Shown here: one piece after another, positions 1 to 7,427 of the stretch
Layout of the letters: each line of letters begins with the position of its first letter
How positions within the stretch are numbered: position 1 is the first letter of the stretch
From: Nesterenkonia ebinurensis
GTDB lineage: Bacteria; Actinomycetota; Actinomycetes; Actinomycetales; Micrococcaceae
DNA: 64,000 bases
Direction: 5' to 3'
NCBI RefSeq assembly: GCF_008711175.1
Contig: NZ_VWNF01000049.1
Coordinates: 62,001-126,000, forward strand
Notes under the pieces: model-generated
Database searches by the model: none
What the model was told of the DNA's origin: nothing
What the model saw: the letters and a program-made list of their open reading frames with translations, nothing else
Made by a program: the position numbers and the translations under genes

Positions 1-282
1 GGGCGGGCTCGACGGCGCCGGTGCTGGGGGAGTGGCAGTGGCCGAGTTGGACTCCGGCGGTGTCTGGCCGGGTTCCAGGTCAGCAGCACTGCGCATACCC
101 GGGTTCTCCGCCGGGTCGGAACTCACATCCGGATCTGGGATCTGCTCCGGGTCCGGGTCCAGATTGGGGTTCCGTGCTGTCTCGTCGCGGCCGTAGCGGT
201 CCTCGCTCGGTGCGGCCGCTGCGGCCTCCTCAGGATTCTCCCGCGGAGCCGGCTTCGGGTTCTGGTTCGGGTGGGTGGTCAT
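1..282 (-). CDS. Partial hypothetical protein, Pro/Asp-rich N-terminus (DUF6480-like)
   Basis: An open frame on the minus strand begins at ATG 282-280 with GAGGTG 5-10 bases upstream and stays open to the window edge, giving 94 codons. The translation begins MTTHPNQNPKPAPRENPEE and is rich in Pro, Asp, Glu and Asn, with segments NPNLDPDPEQIPDPD and LEPGQTPPESNSATATPPAP. The dipeptide pattern DPDP followed by LEPG-x-TPP resembles the disordered N-terminus of the small actinobacterial DUF6480 proteins, which end in one membrane helix; that part would lie outside the window. Family assignment is from memory and tentative. The gene diverges from the Ada-AlkA gene across about 200 bases. Confidence 0.55.
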   Translation of the reverse strand, partial: MTTHPNQNPKPAPRENPEEAAAAAPSEDRYGRDETARNPNLDPDPEQIPDPDVSSDPAENPGMRSAADLEPGQTPPESNSATATPPAPAPSSPP

Positions 283-480
283 GTCGGTTCACCTCGTATT
301 CTCAATAGACACTGTGCTTCGTCCATGACCAGAGTTGTGGTGCAACTCCTTGTCACACTCTAAACACCCAAAACTCCAGGTCAGCCCACTGGAACCTCCA
401 CATACCTTGGGAACTTCCATGTCGAGAGCAGGGTCCGATTCCCGCTAGACAAGGGTCTGAGGCCAGGGTGAAATGGTCAT

Positions 481-2025
481 ATGGACATTGAAGACGCCTT
501 TGCGGAGCGCTACCGTGCAGTACAGTCACGAGACCGCCGCTTCGACGGCCAGTTCTTCACCGCGGTCTCATCCACCGGCATCTACTGCCGGCCCTCCTGC
601 CCGGCCATCACACCGAAACCGGCTAATGTGCAGTTCTTCACCACCTCAGCTGCAGCTCACGAGGCCGGCTACCGAGCATGCAAGCGCTGTCTGCCAGAAG
701 CATCACCGGGAAGTCCGGAATGGGACCTTCGTCAGGACCTAGCCGGTCGAGCTATGCGCTTGATCCGCGAAGGGGTGCTCAACCACGGCAGCGTTGAGGA
801 CCTGAGCAGCAGGCTTGGCTACAGCAGCCGGCACCTCCACCGCACTCTGCTCGCTGAGCTCGGAGCAGGTCCAGTGGCCCTTGCCCGGGCGCACCGGGCA
901 CAGATCGCACGGAACCTTTTGGTCAGTACGGATCTGAGACTCGTTGATGTAGCGTTCTCTGCTGGCTTCGGCTCCGTGCGTCAGTTCAACGACACTATTC
1001 GGCAGATCTACGCCGCCACCCCTACCGAAGTACGACAACGAGTCGGCGGCAACCGCTTGGCTGAAGATGCCGAGGACTCCAGGCTGTGCCTGAACCTGAT
1101 GCTTCCGGTCCGGCAGCCCTTCGACGCAGAAGGGGTGTTCACCTTCCTCGCTGAGCGTGCGCTGCCCGGTGTGGAGGCCGCCCGGCTGCAGAACGATGAG
1201 CTCCGCTATGCCCGCACACTGCGCCTGCCCCACGGGTCAGGAGCAGTGGAGGTGACTGCAGTTCGCAAAGGGAGCGGATGGAAGCTCTCGATGAGGTGTG
1301 AGGTGGGCTCTTTGGCCGATGTCGGCGTCGTACTGGCACGCGTGCGCCGCATGTTCGATCTGGATGCCGACCCGGCGGCGGTAGATTCCGTGCTCGGGGA
1401 AGATCCGGTGCTCGGACCACTGGTGCATCAGGTGCCCGGTGTGCGCCTGGTAGGTACAGCAGAAGCGCAGGAGTATGTGATCCGGGCGGTGGTGGGCCAG
1501 CAGATCTCGGTGAAGGCCGCACGAACACAGCTGAGCCGGTTGGTTCAGCAGCTCGGCACCCCGGTGGAGTCCACCTTCGAGGGGCTGGAGACACTGTTCC
1601 CCAGTCCGGAGGAAATCCTTGCCGGCGTGCCGGTGCCGCCGGAGGCCGGGGAGCTGAACCCGGAGCGTCCGCTGCGGCTGGCCAGGCGGCAGATCCGCAC
1701 CGTGCGGGCCGCTGCACAGGCGATCACCGAAGGCTCACTGGTCATCCACCCCGGTGTCCATCCCGAGCAGATGCGTGCCCAACTGCTCCAGCTGCCCGGG
1801 ATCGGGAAGTGGACAGCTGCCTACCTGGCTCTGCGGGTGCTGGGTCATCCGGATGACTGGATGACCGGCGACGTCGCCCTGGTGGCAGGTGCCCGCAGGC
1901 TCGGCCTGCTCAGTGATGCGGTCAGCCCGGCGACCACCCACCGCCGTCTGGAACAGCTGGCCGCGAGATGGGCGCCCTGGCGCTCTTACGCTGCGATGCA
2001 CCTGTGGCGTGCCGCAGCAGGCTAA
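481..2025 (+). CDS. alkA: Ada-AlkA fusion: Ada metal-binding/AraC HTH regulator joined to 3-methyladenine DNA glycosylase II
   Basis: This 514-residue protein joins three modules. Residues 9-75 form the Ada zinc domain, with the four cysteines C36, C40, C67 and C70 (YCRPSC ... ACKRC). The zinc-bound cysteine repairs methylphosphotriesters and, in Ada, activates transcription. Residues about 85-185 are an AraC-type double HTH (SSRLGYSSRHLHR, DVAFSAGFGSVRQFN). Residues about 195-514 are AlkA: an N-terminal beta domain, then HhH-GPD with LPGIGKWTAAYLALR and the catalytic Asp464 in TGDVAL. It excises alkylated purines. No Ogt domain is fused; ogt lies separately downstream. The ribosome site is weak (AGGGTG 10-15 bases upstream). 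The fusion type is common in actinobacteria; confidence in function is high. Confidence 0.93.
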   Translation: MDIEDAFAERYRAVQSRDRRFDGQFFTAVSSTGIYCRPSCPAITPKPANVQFFTTSAAAHEAGYRACKRCLPEASPGSPEWDLRQDLAGRAMRLIREGVLNHGSVEDLSSRLGYSSRHLHRTLLAELGAGPVALARAHRAQIARNLLVSTDLRLVDVAFSAGFGSVRQFNDTIRQIYAATPTEVRQRVGGNRLAEDAEDSRLCLNLMLPVRQPFDAEGVFTFLAERALPGVEAARLQNDELRYARTLRLPHGSGAVEVTAVRKGSGWKLSMRCEVGSLADVGVVLARVRRMFDLDADPAAVDSVLGEDPVLGPLVHQVPGVRLVGTAEAQEYVIRAVVGQQISVKAARTQLSRLVQQLGTPVESTFEGLETLFPSPEEILAGVPVPPEAGELNPERPLRLARRQIRTVRAAAQAITEGSLVIHPGVHPEQMRAQLLQLPGIGKWTAAYLALRVLGHPDDWMTGDVALVAGARRLGLLSDAVSPATTHRRLEQLAARWAPWRSYAAMHLWRAAAG

Positions 2026-2128
2026 CGTGGTCCCGGGGGTCGCGCCGCGGCAACAGAAACGACCTACACCTCATGTCGGGACCCAGAAGCCTCCGGGCTA
2101 TCTGTCGCATCTGCGCTATGTTTTTTGT

Positions 2129-2461
2129 ATGGCGAGAATGTTGACTTTCGATCCGAAGCGGATGACTGAGCGGCAGTGGGAGCAGATCCGTCAGACCTTC
2201 GAGCAGGCTGCTTCTGAGGGCGAGGTCGTCTCTGTCGCTTCGTTCGCTGATGAACTGAGTCCCAACGAGGTAGCTGAGCTGTTGATGATGTCCCGGGCCT
2301 CAGTGATGAAGCTGATCCGTTCCGGCCAACTGCAGGCACGGAAAGTTGGCTCACACTACCGCATCCCAGCCCGGGAAGCCGAGCGGTGCCGCGATGAGAT
2401 GATGGCTGCGATGGCCCACGGGGTCGCCGACGATATTCGGGATGAGCTGGGGCTCGACTGA
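2129..2461 (+). CDS. HTH (excisionase-type, MerR-like) antitoxin of a PIN toxin pair
   Basis: This 110-residue protein begins MARMLTFDPKRM. Residues about 40-90 hold an excisionase-family winged HTH (LSPNEVAELLMMSRASVMKLIRSGQLQARKVGSHYRIP), the form found in antitoxins paired with PIN-domain RNases. The frame stays open 240 bases further upstream, inside the Ada-AlkA gene, but ATG 2129 gives the normal N-terminus of the family. The remains of a PIN toxin gene start four bases after the stop, so this looks like the surviving antitoxin of a decayed toxin-antitoxin module. It may still bind its promoter. The reading frame itself is intact. Confidence 0.8.
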   Translation: MARMLTFDPKRMTERQWEQIRQTFEQAASEGEVVSVASFADELSPNEVAELLMMSRASVMKLIRSGQLQARKVGSHYRIPAREAERCRDEMMAAMAHGVADDIRDELGLD

Positions 2462-2464
2462 GTT

Positions 2465-3083
2465 GTGATCCCGGTCTTCCTCGACGCTAACGAGCTCTCC
2501 CGCCCTACCACCCGGATGCTGCTGCTGGCAGGATCCGCACTATGCGGAGTCGTTACCGTTGTGGAGCGCTCATGTCGAGGCCGAAGCTGATAGAGCTGTC
2601 GCCTGCCGCAACCATAAAGAGCGGAAGACCATCATGCTTCCTTCGGCGGTCCGGCAACGCTATATGCCTGAGTTTGCGCTCTCAGCACGAGGGCAGGACC
2701 CTGAGCGGTTCACCCGCACATAGGGCGCTGATAAACAAGTCCTGGCCGATGCCCAGGCAGCTGGGGTGCGGTTTCTGATTACCGAGGACGTGGATGATTT
2801 CGACCCCAGGGACTTGGATGCCGCTGGGGCCAGCGCGGTGACTGCTGACCTGTTCATGAGCCACCAGTGGACTGAGGACGCCTACCGCAACGGCATCGAA
2901 CTACTTGCCACCACCGCCAAGAGCACACCGGAACGCATTCATCAGGCGCTCGAACGGCTGCACCCGCACCTGACTACAGCCTTCGACGATCTCTACCCCG
3001 AGATCACCCCCGATGCGCTCGCGCATGCAGCTCCCGCGGTGGAATACCGCGGTCGTCACCGCCTCCCACCTGCCTCGCACTGA
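2465..3083 (+). pseudogene. Decayed PIN-domain toxin (VapC-like)
   Basis: GTG 2465 opens a frame reading VIPVFLDANELSR, the first PIN strand with its metal-binding Asp. After about 25 codons the similarity moves to another frame (DPHYAESLPLWSAHVEAEAD, from about 2533), so a frameshift lies near 2530-2540. That frame continues through ARGQDPERFTRT, hits an in-frame TAG at 2721-2723, and goes on in the same frame with QVLADAQAAGVRFLITEDVDDFDPRDL to the stop at 3083. The later acidic residues of PIN (TEDVDDF) are visible. One frameshift and one nonsense codon make it inactive. The partner antitoxin is directly upstream. The family match is by motif recognition. Confidence 0.8.
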
Positions 3084-3302
3084 AAGTCCCTTCAGGGCTT
3101 GGAACAGAATGCCGACCGGCCCCTCACCGTCGATCCTGGTCTTGCTGAAGTGTCTGCATCGTTCGCACTTTCCGTCTTTACGACGTAGATACGTTTGCCC
3201 AACCTTGGAGGTTATGTCGGTACCATCACCGACTCAAATCACACGCCTATCTACCGATTCCCCCAGAGAACGTCCTGGTCGAGGAGATTACGGACCCGCG
3301 TG

Positions 3303-3923
3303 CTAGGTTTTTGGCTGTCTTTCCCGGTTGAGCAGGCTGGTTTTGATCTCCAGCCCGTAGCGGAATCCGCCGAGGCTGCCGTCGGTGCGGATGACCCGAT
3401 GGCAGGGCACAAACAACGCTGCGGCGTTCTGTGCACAGGCCCCGGCGGCCGCGCGGATTGCAGCCGGACTTCCGGTGCGCCGAGCGTACTCTGCGTAGGA
3501 CACTGGCTGCCCCGGCTTCACCTGGCGCAGCACCTCCCAGGCGCGTTCGCGGTAGGGGCCAGAGCGCTGCCGGACCGGAATTTCCGCCACAGCACCGTGC
3601 TTGCCCGAGTAATAGGCCTGAACAGCCTGGACCGCCCGGTTGATCAGGGCGTCGCTTCGCTCACTCTCCTCGGCAGGTCCGGAATAAGTCCCCGATGTGG
3701 CTTGCACAGATTCTGAAGAAGCTGAACGGGCCCCTGGGGCCAGGGGCCCTCCGGTCTGCGGTTGGCTCAAGCGGGTGGCGTCGTACTCTGCCTGGTTGCG
3801 CAGCTGGGGGTGGATGAGGGCACGGAGGGAGGCGTGGTCCTCCGTCCAGCCGGAGGCGAGGACATGCTGTGCATCGACAATGATGGTGAACGGCCCGTCG
3901 GGCGTAGCAACAGTGGTGTGCAT
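3303..3923 (-). CDS. ogt: Methylated-DNA--[protein]-cysteine S-methyltransferase
   Basis: This 206-residue protein removes O6-methyl groups from guanine by transferring them to its own cysteine. The C-terminal domain has the active-site motif VPCHRVIRTDGSLGGFRYG with Cys174, the winged-helix arginine-finger region (PVSYAEYARRTGSPAAIRAAAG) and the final LLNRE. The N-terminal ferredoxin-like half is longer than usual because of a Gly/Ser-rich stretch around residues 58-85. ATG 3923 (MHTTVATPDGPF) is chosen; GTG 3947 would add eight residues, and neither start has a convincing ribosome site. It is convergent with the PIN remnant and next to two other alkylation-repair genes. Confidence 0.93.
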   Translation of the reverse strand: MHTTVATPDGPFTIIVDAQHVLASGWTEDHASLRALIHPQLRNQAEYDATRLSQPQTGGPLAPGARSASSESVQATSGTYSGPAEESERSDALINRAVQAVQAYYSGKHGAVAEIPVRQRSGPYRERAWEVLRQVKPGQPVSYAEYARRTGSPAAIRAAAGACAQNAAALFVPCHRVIRTDGSLGGFRYGLEIKTSLLNRERQPKT

Positions 3924-4051
3924 ACCCCTATTCCACCGTGACAGCACTCCCGCGTCTAGCGGAAAACGGACGTCGACTCGATTCCGAGCCGATGCGCCAC
4001 AGAAGCGAAAGATACCCTGACAATAAGGCAGTGCCTCTTTGCACTAAAACG

Positions 4052-4101
4052 TTGACGCTCTAGGACAGCTGCCCTAATCTTGTTGTAGGACAGTCGTCCT
4101 A
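4052..4101 (+). promoter_or_regulatory. Promoter with two TetR-type operators upstream of the tetR-yciI-tag operon
   Basis: TTGACG (4052-4057) and TAATCT (4075-4080) are separated by exactly 17 bases, a good sigma-70-type promoter. Two near-palindromes sit on it: TAGGACAGCTGCCCTA (4061-4076) fills the spacer and TAGGACAGTCGTCCTA (4086-4101) covers the expected transcription start. Their centres are 25 bases apart. This is the layout expected for self-repression by the TetR protein encoded just downstream; the binding itself is inferred. Confidence 0.8.
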
Positions 4102-4118
4102 TCGAGGAGGTGAGATTG

Positions 4119-4703
4119 ATGCCGACAGCAACTCGGCAGCGGATTATCGAAGCAGCTGATGATCTGTTCTACCGTCGAGGCTTCGATCACACATCCTTTG
4201 CCGACATAGCTGGAGAGGTGCACATCTCTCGTGGGAACTTCTATCACCACTTCAGGACCAAAGATGAGATTCTTGCCGCAGTGATCGAGGCTCGACAGGC
4301 GTCTACCCGAGCCATGATCCGGTTATGGGAGGATCAGGAGCCCACTCCTGAGGGGCGCATTCGATGCTTCATCCGGATCGTCATCACCAACGGAGCACTG
4401 ATCGAGCGCTATGGGTGTCCGGTGGGGACTCTGACCAGTGAGCTGGCGAAGCTCGATCACCCCTGCATGGAGCAGGCGCGATCGGTGTTCAGCGTTTTCC
4501 GTGACTGGCTCACGGAGCAGTTCACCGCCCTTGGGCACAAGGACCAGGCAGATGAGCTTGCCATGCGCGTTCTTGCGTTCAGCCAGGGTGTGGCAACTCT
4601 GCACAACGCCTTCGGTGACGAGGCTTTCGTCCAACGTGAGGTGGGCAGCATGGAGCAGTGGCTCAGCACCTACAGCGAACACCTGAAGAGAAAGGAACCT
4701 TAA
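4119..4703 (+). CDS. TetR/AcrR family transcriptional regulator
   Basis: A 194-residue repressor. Residues 1-50 hold the TetR HTH (ADDLFYRRGFDHTSFADIAGEVHISRGNFYHHFRTKDEIL); the rest is the ligand-binding helical domain, similar in style to TetR_C_16/YcdC-like regulators. ATG 4119 has GAGGAGG at 4104-4110; the frame also has GTG 4110 and TTG 4116, but the spacing favours the ATG. The stop overlaps the ATG of the next gene by one base. Two palindromes in its own promoter suggest autoregulation. It heads an operon with a YciI-like gene and the 3-methyladenine glycosylase gene tag. The inducer cannot be told from sequence. Confidence 0.9.
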   Translation: MPTATRQRIIEAADDLFYRRGFDHTSFADIAGEVHISRGNFYHHFRTKDEILAAVIEARQASTRAMIRLWEDQEPTPEGRIRCFIRIVITNGALIERYGCPVGTLTSELAKLDHPCMEQARSVFSVFRDWLTEQFTALGHKDQADELAMRVLAFSQGVATLHNAFGDEAFVQREVGSMEQWLSTYSEHLKRKEP

Positions 4704-4999
4704 TGTTCTTGGTCCTGCTCCGCTTCGGAGAGAACAAACACACTGCATCTGATCACCTCGCCGGGCACAATGCCTGGATCGATCAGGGCTTCGCAGATGG
4801 TGTATTCCTGTTGGTGGGCAGCATTCAGCAGGCCTCCGGTGGAGCGGTTCTCGCAGCAGGTGTCTCACGCGAAGAATTGGAACACCGAGTGGATAATGAC
4901 CCATTCGTTGCAGAGGGTGTGGTGACTGCTGAGATTGTCGAGATTGAGCCGGGGCGGGCAGATGATCGGCTCAGCTTCCTCTTATCAGGTCAGGGGTAG
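4703..4999 (+). CDS. YciI-like family protein
   Basis: A 98-residue protein with the ferredoxin-like YciI pattern: an N-terminal strand (MFLVLLRFGENK), a His followed by a Trp helix (HLAGHNAWIDQGFADGVFLLVG), a glycine strand (SGGAVLAAG) and the DPF motif near the C-terminus (VDNDPFVAEGVVTAEIVEIEP). These are small dimeric proteins with a conserved His/Asp pair and usually no known reaction. It starts at the last base of the tetR stop, so the two are translationally coupled, and it is followed five bases later by tag. Its role in the operon is unknown. Confidence 0.8.
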   Translation: MFLVLLRFGENKHTASDHLAGHNAWIDQGFADGVFLLVGSIQQASGGAVLAAGVSREELEHRVDNDPFVAEGVVTAEIVEIEPGRADDRLSFLLSGQG

Positions 5000-5004
5000 A
5001 GAGG

Positions 5005-5613
5005 GTGGCAGAAGCGATCGTGTTTGCCCCTGATGGTTTGCCGCGGTGCCCGTGGAGCGCGGGCGCACCGGAGTTCCTGGACTACCACGACACCGAATGG
5101 GGCTTCCCCGTTGGAGAGGATCAGCGCCTCTTCGAGAAACTGTGCCTGGAGAGTTTCCAGTCTGGACTGAGCTGGCGCACCATCCTGGTCAAGCGGGAGA
5201 ACTTCCGGGCTGCGTTCCATGGTTTCGACGTGGCGAGGATGGCGCGGATGACTGAGGAGGACGTCGCCCGGCTCCTGCAGGACGCAGGCATCATCCGGCA
5301 CCGCGGCAAGATCGAGGCGGTGATCAATAACGCCCGGCGCGGCGAGGAACTGATCGACCATGAAGGTTCACTGGCGGCCTTCGCCTGGTCCTACGAGCCC
5401 CGCCCCGAGGAGCTGAGTGAGCCGCAGACTGTCTCCACCTCTCCGGCATCGGTGGCGATGTCCAAGGAGCTGAAGAAGCGCGGCTGGAAGTTCGTCGGTC
5501 CCACCACTGTCTTCGCCTTCATGCAGGCCATGGGGCTGATCAACGACCACGTTCACGACTGCATCAGTCGGACAGCGGCAGAGCGGGCCCGCGAGGAGTT
5601 TCAGCGCCCCTGA
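5005..5613 (+). CDS. tag: DNA-3-methyladenine glycosylase I
   Basis: A 202-residue enzyme that removes 3-methyladenine from DNA. The Tag signature is clear: RCPWSAG, YHDTEWGFPVGEDQRLFEKLCLESFQSGLSWRTIL, the KRENFRAAFHGFD segment, and the late SKELKKRGWKFVGPTTVFAFMQAMGLINDHVHDC. The zinc ligands would be the early Cys and the H-x3-C of HVHDC. The start is GTG 5005 with AGGGG at 4991-4995. It is the third gene of the tetR-yciI-tag operon, five bases from the previous stop. With Ada-AlkA and Ogt it gives three alkylation-repair enzymes within 5.2 kb. Confidence 0.95.
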   Translation: MAEAIVFAPDGLPRCPWSAGAPEFLDYHDTEWGFPVGEDQRLFEKLCLESFQSGLSWRTILVKRENFRAAFHGFDVARMARMTEEDVARLLQDAGIIRHRGKIEAVINNARRGEELIDHEGSLAAFAWSYEPRPEELSEPQTVSTSPASVAMSKELKKRGWKFVGPTTVFAFMQAMGLINDHVHDCISRTAAERAREEFQRP

Positions 5614-5706
5614 CTTTTGTTCGAGTGGAGCGAGCGTAGCTGCGGCAAGGCCGTCTGTACCTGGTGTAAGCATCGCCCTGTCACCTACATCCTGACATCA
5701 AGCCAG

Positions 5707-5726
5707 GCGCCGCCCCGGGGCGGCGC
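5707..5726. terminator. Perfect 20-bp GC palindrome after tag
   Basis: GCGCCGCCCCGGGGCGGCGC is a perfect inverted repeat about 95 bases past the tag stop. It is followed by ATTCT, not a T-run, so it is at best an atypical terminator for the tag operon. A second small hairpin (CCAAAA/TTTTGG, 5756-5772) follows. Confidence 0.35.
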
Positions 5727-5812
5727 ATTCTGCGGAAGGCTGGTCCAGCTGGAGCCCAAAAGCTCGTTTTGGACGCATTTTTGGAACAAGCCTCATCGGG
5801 TGGAGAAGGCAC

Positions 5813-5844
5813 AAAAAAGCCCGAGTAGGCGAACCTACCCGGGC
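5813..5844 (-). terminator. Rho-independent terminator of ssrA
   Basis: Read on the minus strand, GCCCGGGTAGG and CCTACTCGGGC form an 11-bp stem with a single mismatch around a TTCG tetraloop, followed directly by six Ts. It lies six bases past the tmRNA 3' end. Confidence 0.93.
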
Positions 5845-5849
5845 AATTT

Positions 5850-6225
5850 GTGGAGACGGCGGGAATTGAACCCGCGTCCGATCTGGATTCACATGGACTT
5901 CTACGTGTGTAGTCCGCTGGGCGTGTTACTCGGTCCCAGGTGTCTCACGGACAAGCACCTGACGGACCCAGCCGCATTAATTGTCGAGAGTCCTTCCTGC
6001 GGCAAGAAGAGCTCTCCAGTGGCCATCTAGCTGATGCCAGTCACTGAGCCGATGGCGTACTCAGGCTGACAGACTCGCGGTCGCTGTATTTCAGGCAGCG
6101 AGGGCGAAGTCAGTGCGCTTAGATTCGGCACTTATTGGGTTGCGCAAGGGGTATTAACGTGGTCACTTGGCGTCCACGACACGCTTCCCCACGATCACCT
6201 CAGATCGTCGAAACCGATCGTCCCC
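5850..6225 (-). ncRNA. ssrA: tmRNA (transfer-messenger RNA)
   Basis: The minus strand starts GGGGACGATCGGTTTCGAC, the conserved tmRNA 5' end, and finishes with GGGTTCAATTCCCGCCGTCTCC, the T-arm and acceptor strand; GGGGAC pairs with GTCTCC. CCA is not encoded in full. The resume codon opens the tag reading frame at 6127 and closes at TGA 6091-6089, encoding AESKRTDFALAA, with the hydrophobic DFALAA end seen by ClpXP. The length of about 376 bases is normal for one-piece tmRNA. It rescues stalled ribosomes together with SmpB, whose gene is not in the window. A strong terminator follows. Confidence 0.97.
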
Positions 6226-6318
6226 GTATGGAGTTGTCAAACTCTTCTCCCCGCCAAAGCGGGTGTGTCAGTCTATCTCAACGACGCCGAGGTCCCAAAT
6301 CATTCCCCCGTACTCCGT

Positions 6319-6385
6319 GGTTACCCGACCGTTGTTTCATCATGTGCTGGATATCCGGTTGCTCGTGCAACAAAGGCTGGGTTGA
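6319..6385. repeat. Palindromic repeat family B, copy 1 (degenerate)
   Basis: GGTTACCCGACCGTTGTTTCA at the left and TGCAACAAAGGCTGGGTTGA at the right are imperfect inverted arms around about 26 bases. The left arm matches family B copies at 16108 and 28588 (consensus TTTACCCGSCCGTTGTTTCA). It lies between the tmRNA 5' end and the end of the second crcB gene. Confidence 0.7.
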
Positions 6386-6452
6386 TTCGTCGGCTGTGAG
6401 TGGCTAGGACAGGCGGCTGGCCATGGGGTGGGCATACCAAAGCAGCCTGCCG

Positions 6453-6890
6453 TCATACTGCCAGCGCCCAGCCGAGGGCGAGGCCGCCGGCAGCCGCGGT
6501 GATGCCGAAGCCGCAGTGCAGCCCCCACAGCCCCAGCGCAGCCCAGCGCCGCCTGTGGGTCCATAGCTGCGCGGCCCGCAGCGACACTGTGGCGAAGGTG
6601 CTCAGGGCACCGACCAGGCCGAAGGCCAGCAGGCCCACCGTCCAAGGCTCCCAGGCGCTGGTGCCGCCGTAGGCGAACCCCGAAGAGACTGTCACACGGC
6701 CGCCGGCAGAAGCAGCGGCAGCCATCGCAGCCGCGGCCCCGATCAGCACCCCCAGCAGCAGGCAGCCCAGCGTATTAGCGATCAGGACACCGGCCCGCAG
6801 ATATTTATCCAGCAGGAAACGTGACGCTGCCCCGGCGGCTCCGCCCAGGGCCACAGCGGCAATAACTCCAACTGACAGCTCAACACTCAC
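6453..6890 (-). CDS. crcB: Fluoride efflux channel CrcB/Fluc, second subunit
   Basis: A 145-residue membrane protein with four predicted helices. CrcB features are the N-terminal GGAAGAASRFLLD, ANTLGCLLLGVLIG (the asparagine-glycine signature of the second helix), and the SGFAYGGTSAWEP ... GLVGALSTFATVSLRA segment with the polar track S-T-F-A-T. The start GTG 6890 overlaps the stop of the upstream crcB by four bases (GTGA). Fluc channels are antiparallel dimers; paired genes usually form heterodimers with opposite orientation. The FG-T-x-T-F region here (YGGTSAWEP) departs from the usual GF-GG-TTFSTF order, as often in one member of a pair. Confidence 0.88.
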   Translation of the reverse strand: MSVELSVGVIAAVALGGAAGAASRFLLDKYLRAGVLIANTLGCLLLGVLIGAAAAMAAAASAGGRVTVSSGFAYGGTSAWEPWTVGLLAFGLVGALSTFATVSLRAAQLWTHRRRWAALGLWGLHCGFGITAAAGGLALGWALAV

Positions 6891-7405
6891 CGGTGGTCGC
6901 CTCCCGTGTGCTGACAGTCCATGGCCGTGCATCCGAACACTGCACGGCCCAGGGTGATGCCCGCTGCTGCAGCCGCAGTGCAGAACAGCATGGAGATCAC
7001 CAGGTAGGCTCCGACCTCCCACATTTCCGGGGGCACTACCAGAGTGGAGGTCACCTGTGCGAAAAGATCGCGCTGTTGCGCGGCAGCGCCGGCCAGAATT
7101 ACCGCGGAGAACGTGGTGAAAGACCCTAGGAATCCGGTGCCCAGCACTGGTACGGTCCATTGCGGCAGTCGCTGCCAGGCGTGTGTCGCACCTACCAACG
7201 TGCCCAGGGCGCCGGAACCGGCTAAGTTGATCACCAGGGTCACCCAGGGGAAGCGCATGTACTGCTCATCAGAGAGCTCCACCAGCAGCAGGCGGAGCAC
7301 CGCCCCGCAGGCCCCGGCCGCCGCCACCCAGAGCACCAGCACAGGCAGGGAGGGGCCGAAACTCGGGCTGGACCGCTGCGCGGCGTTCTCCTCCGTGGTA
7401 GGCAC
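6887..7405 (-). CDS. crcB: Fluoride efflux channel CrcB/Fluc, first subunit
   Basis: A 172-residue protein with four membrane segments. CrcB motifs are GACGAVLRLLLVE, TLVINLAGSGALGTLVG and the signature GTGFLGSFTTFSAVILA, whose Phe and Thr/Ser residues line the fluoride pore. GTG 7405 (VPTTEENAAQRSS) is chosen because it lies just beyond the mntR stop at 7428; the frame remains open upstream into mntR, so the start is uncertain. It is coupled to the second crcB by a GTGA overlap and lies 22 bases after mntR on the same strand. I see no fluoride riboswitch in the short gap, so it is probably co-transcribed with mntR. Confidence 0.9.
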   Translation of the reverse strand: MPTTEENAAQRSSPSFGPSLPVLVLWVAAAGACGAVLRLLLVELSDEQYMRFPWVTLVINLAGSGALGTLVGATHAWQRLPQWTVPVLGTGFLGSFTTFSAVILAGAAAQQRDLFAQVTSTLVVPPEMWEVGAYLVISMLFCTAAAAAGITLGRAVFGCTAMDCQHTGGDHR

Positions 7406-7427
7406 AGGAAACAGGATAGGCCGTGTT

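Noticed and set aside
3084-3302. Gap between the PIN remnant and ogt
   Set aside because: Short frames only; no motif, repeat or terminator that I can support.
5617-6030. Plus-strand frame of 137 codons across the tmRNA
   Set aside because: It runs through the ssrA terminator and acceptor arm and encodes no recognisable protein.
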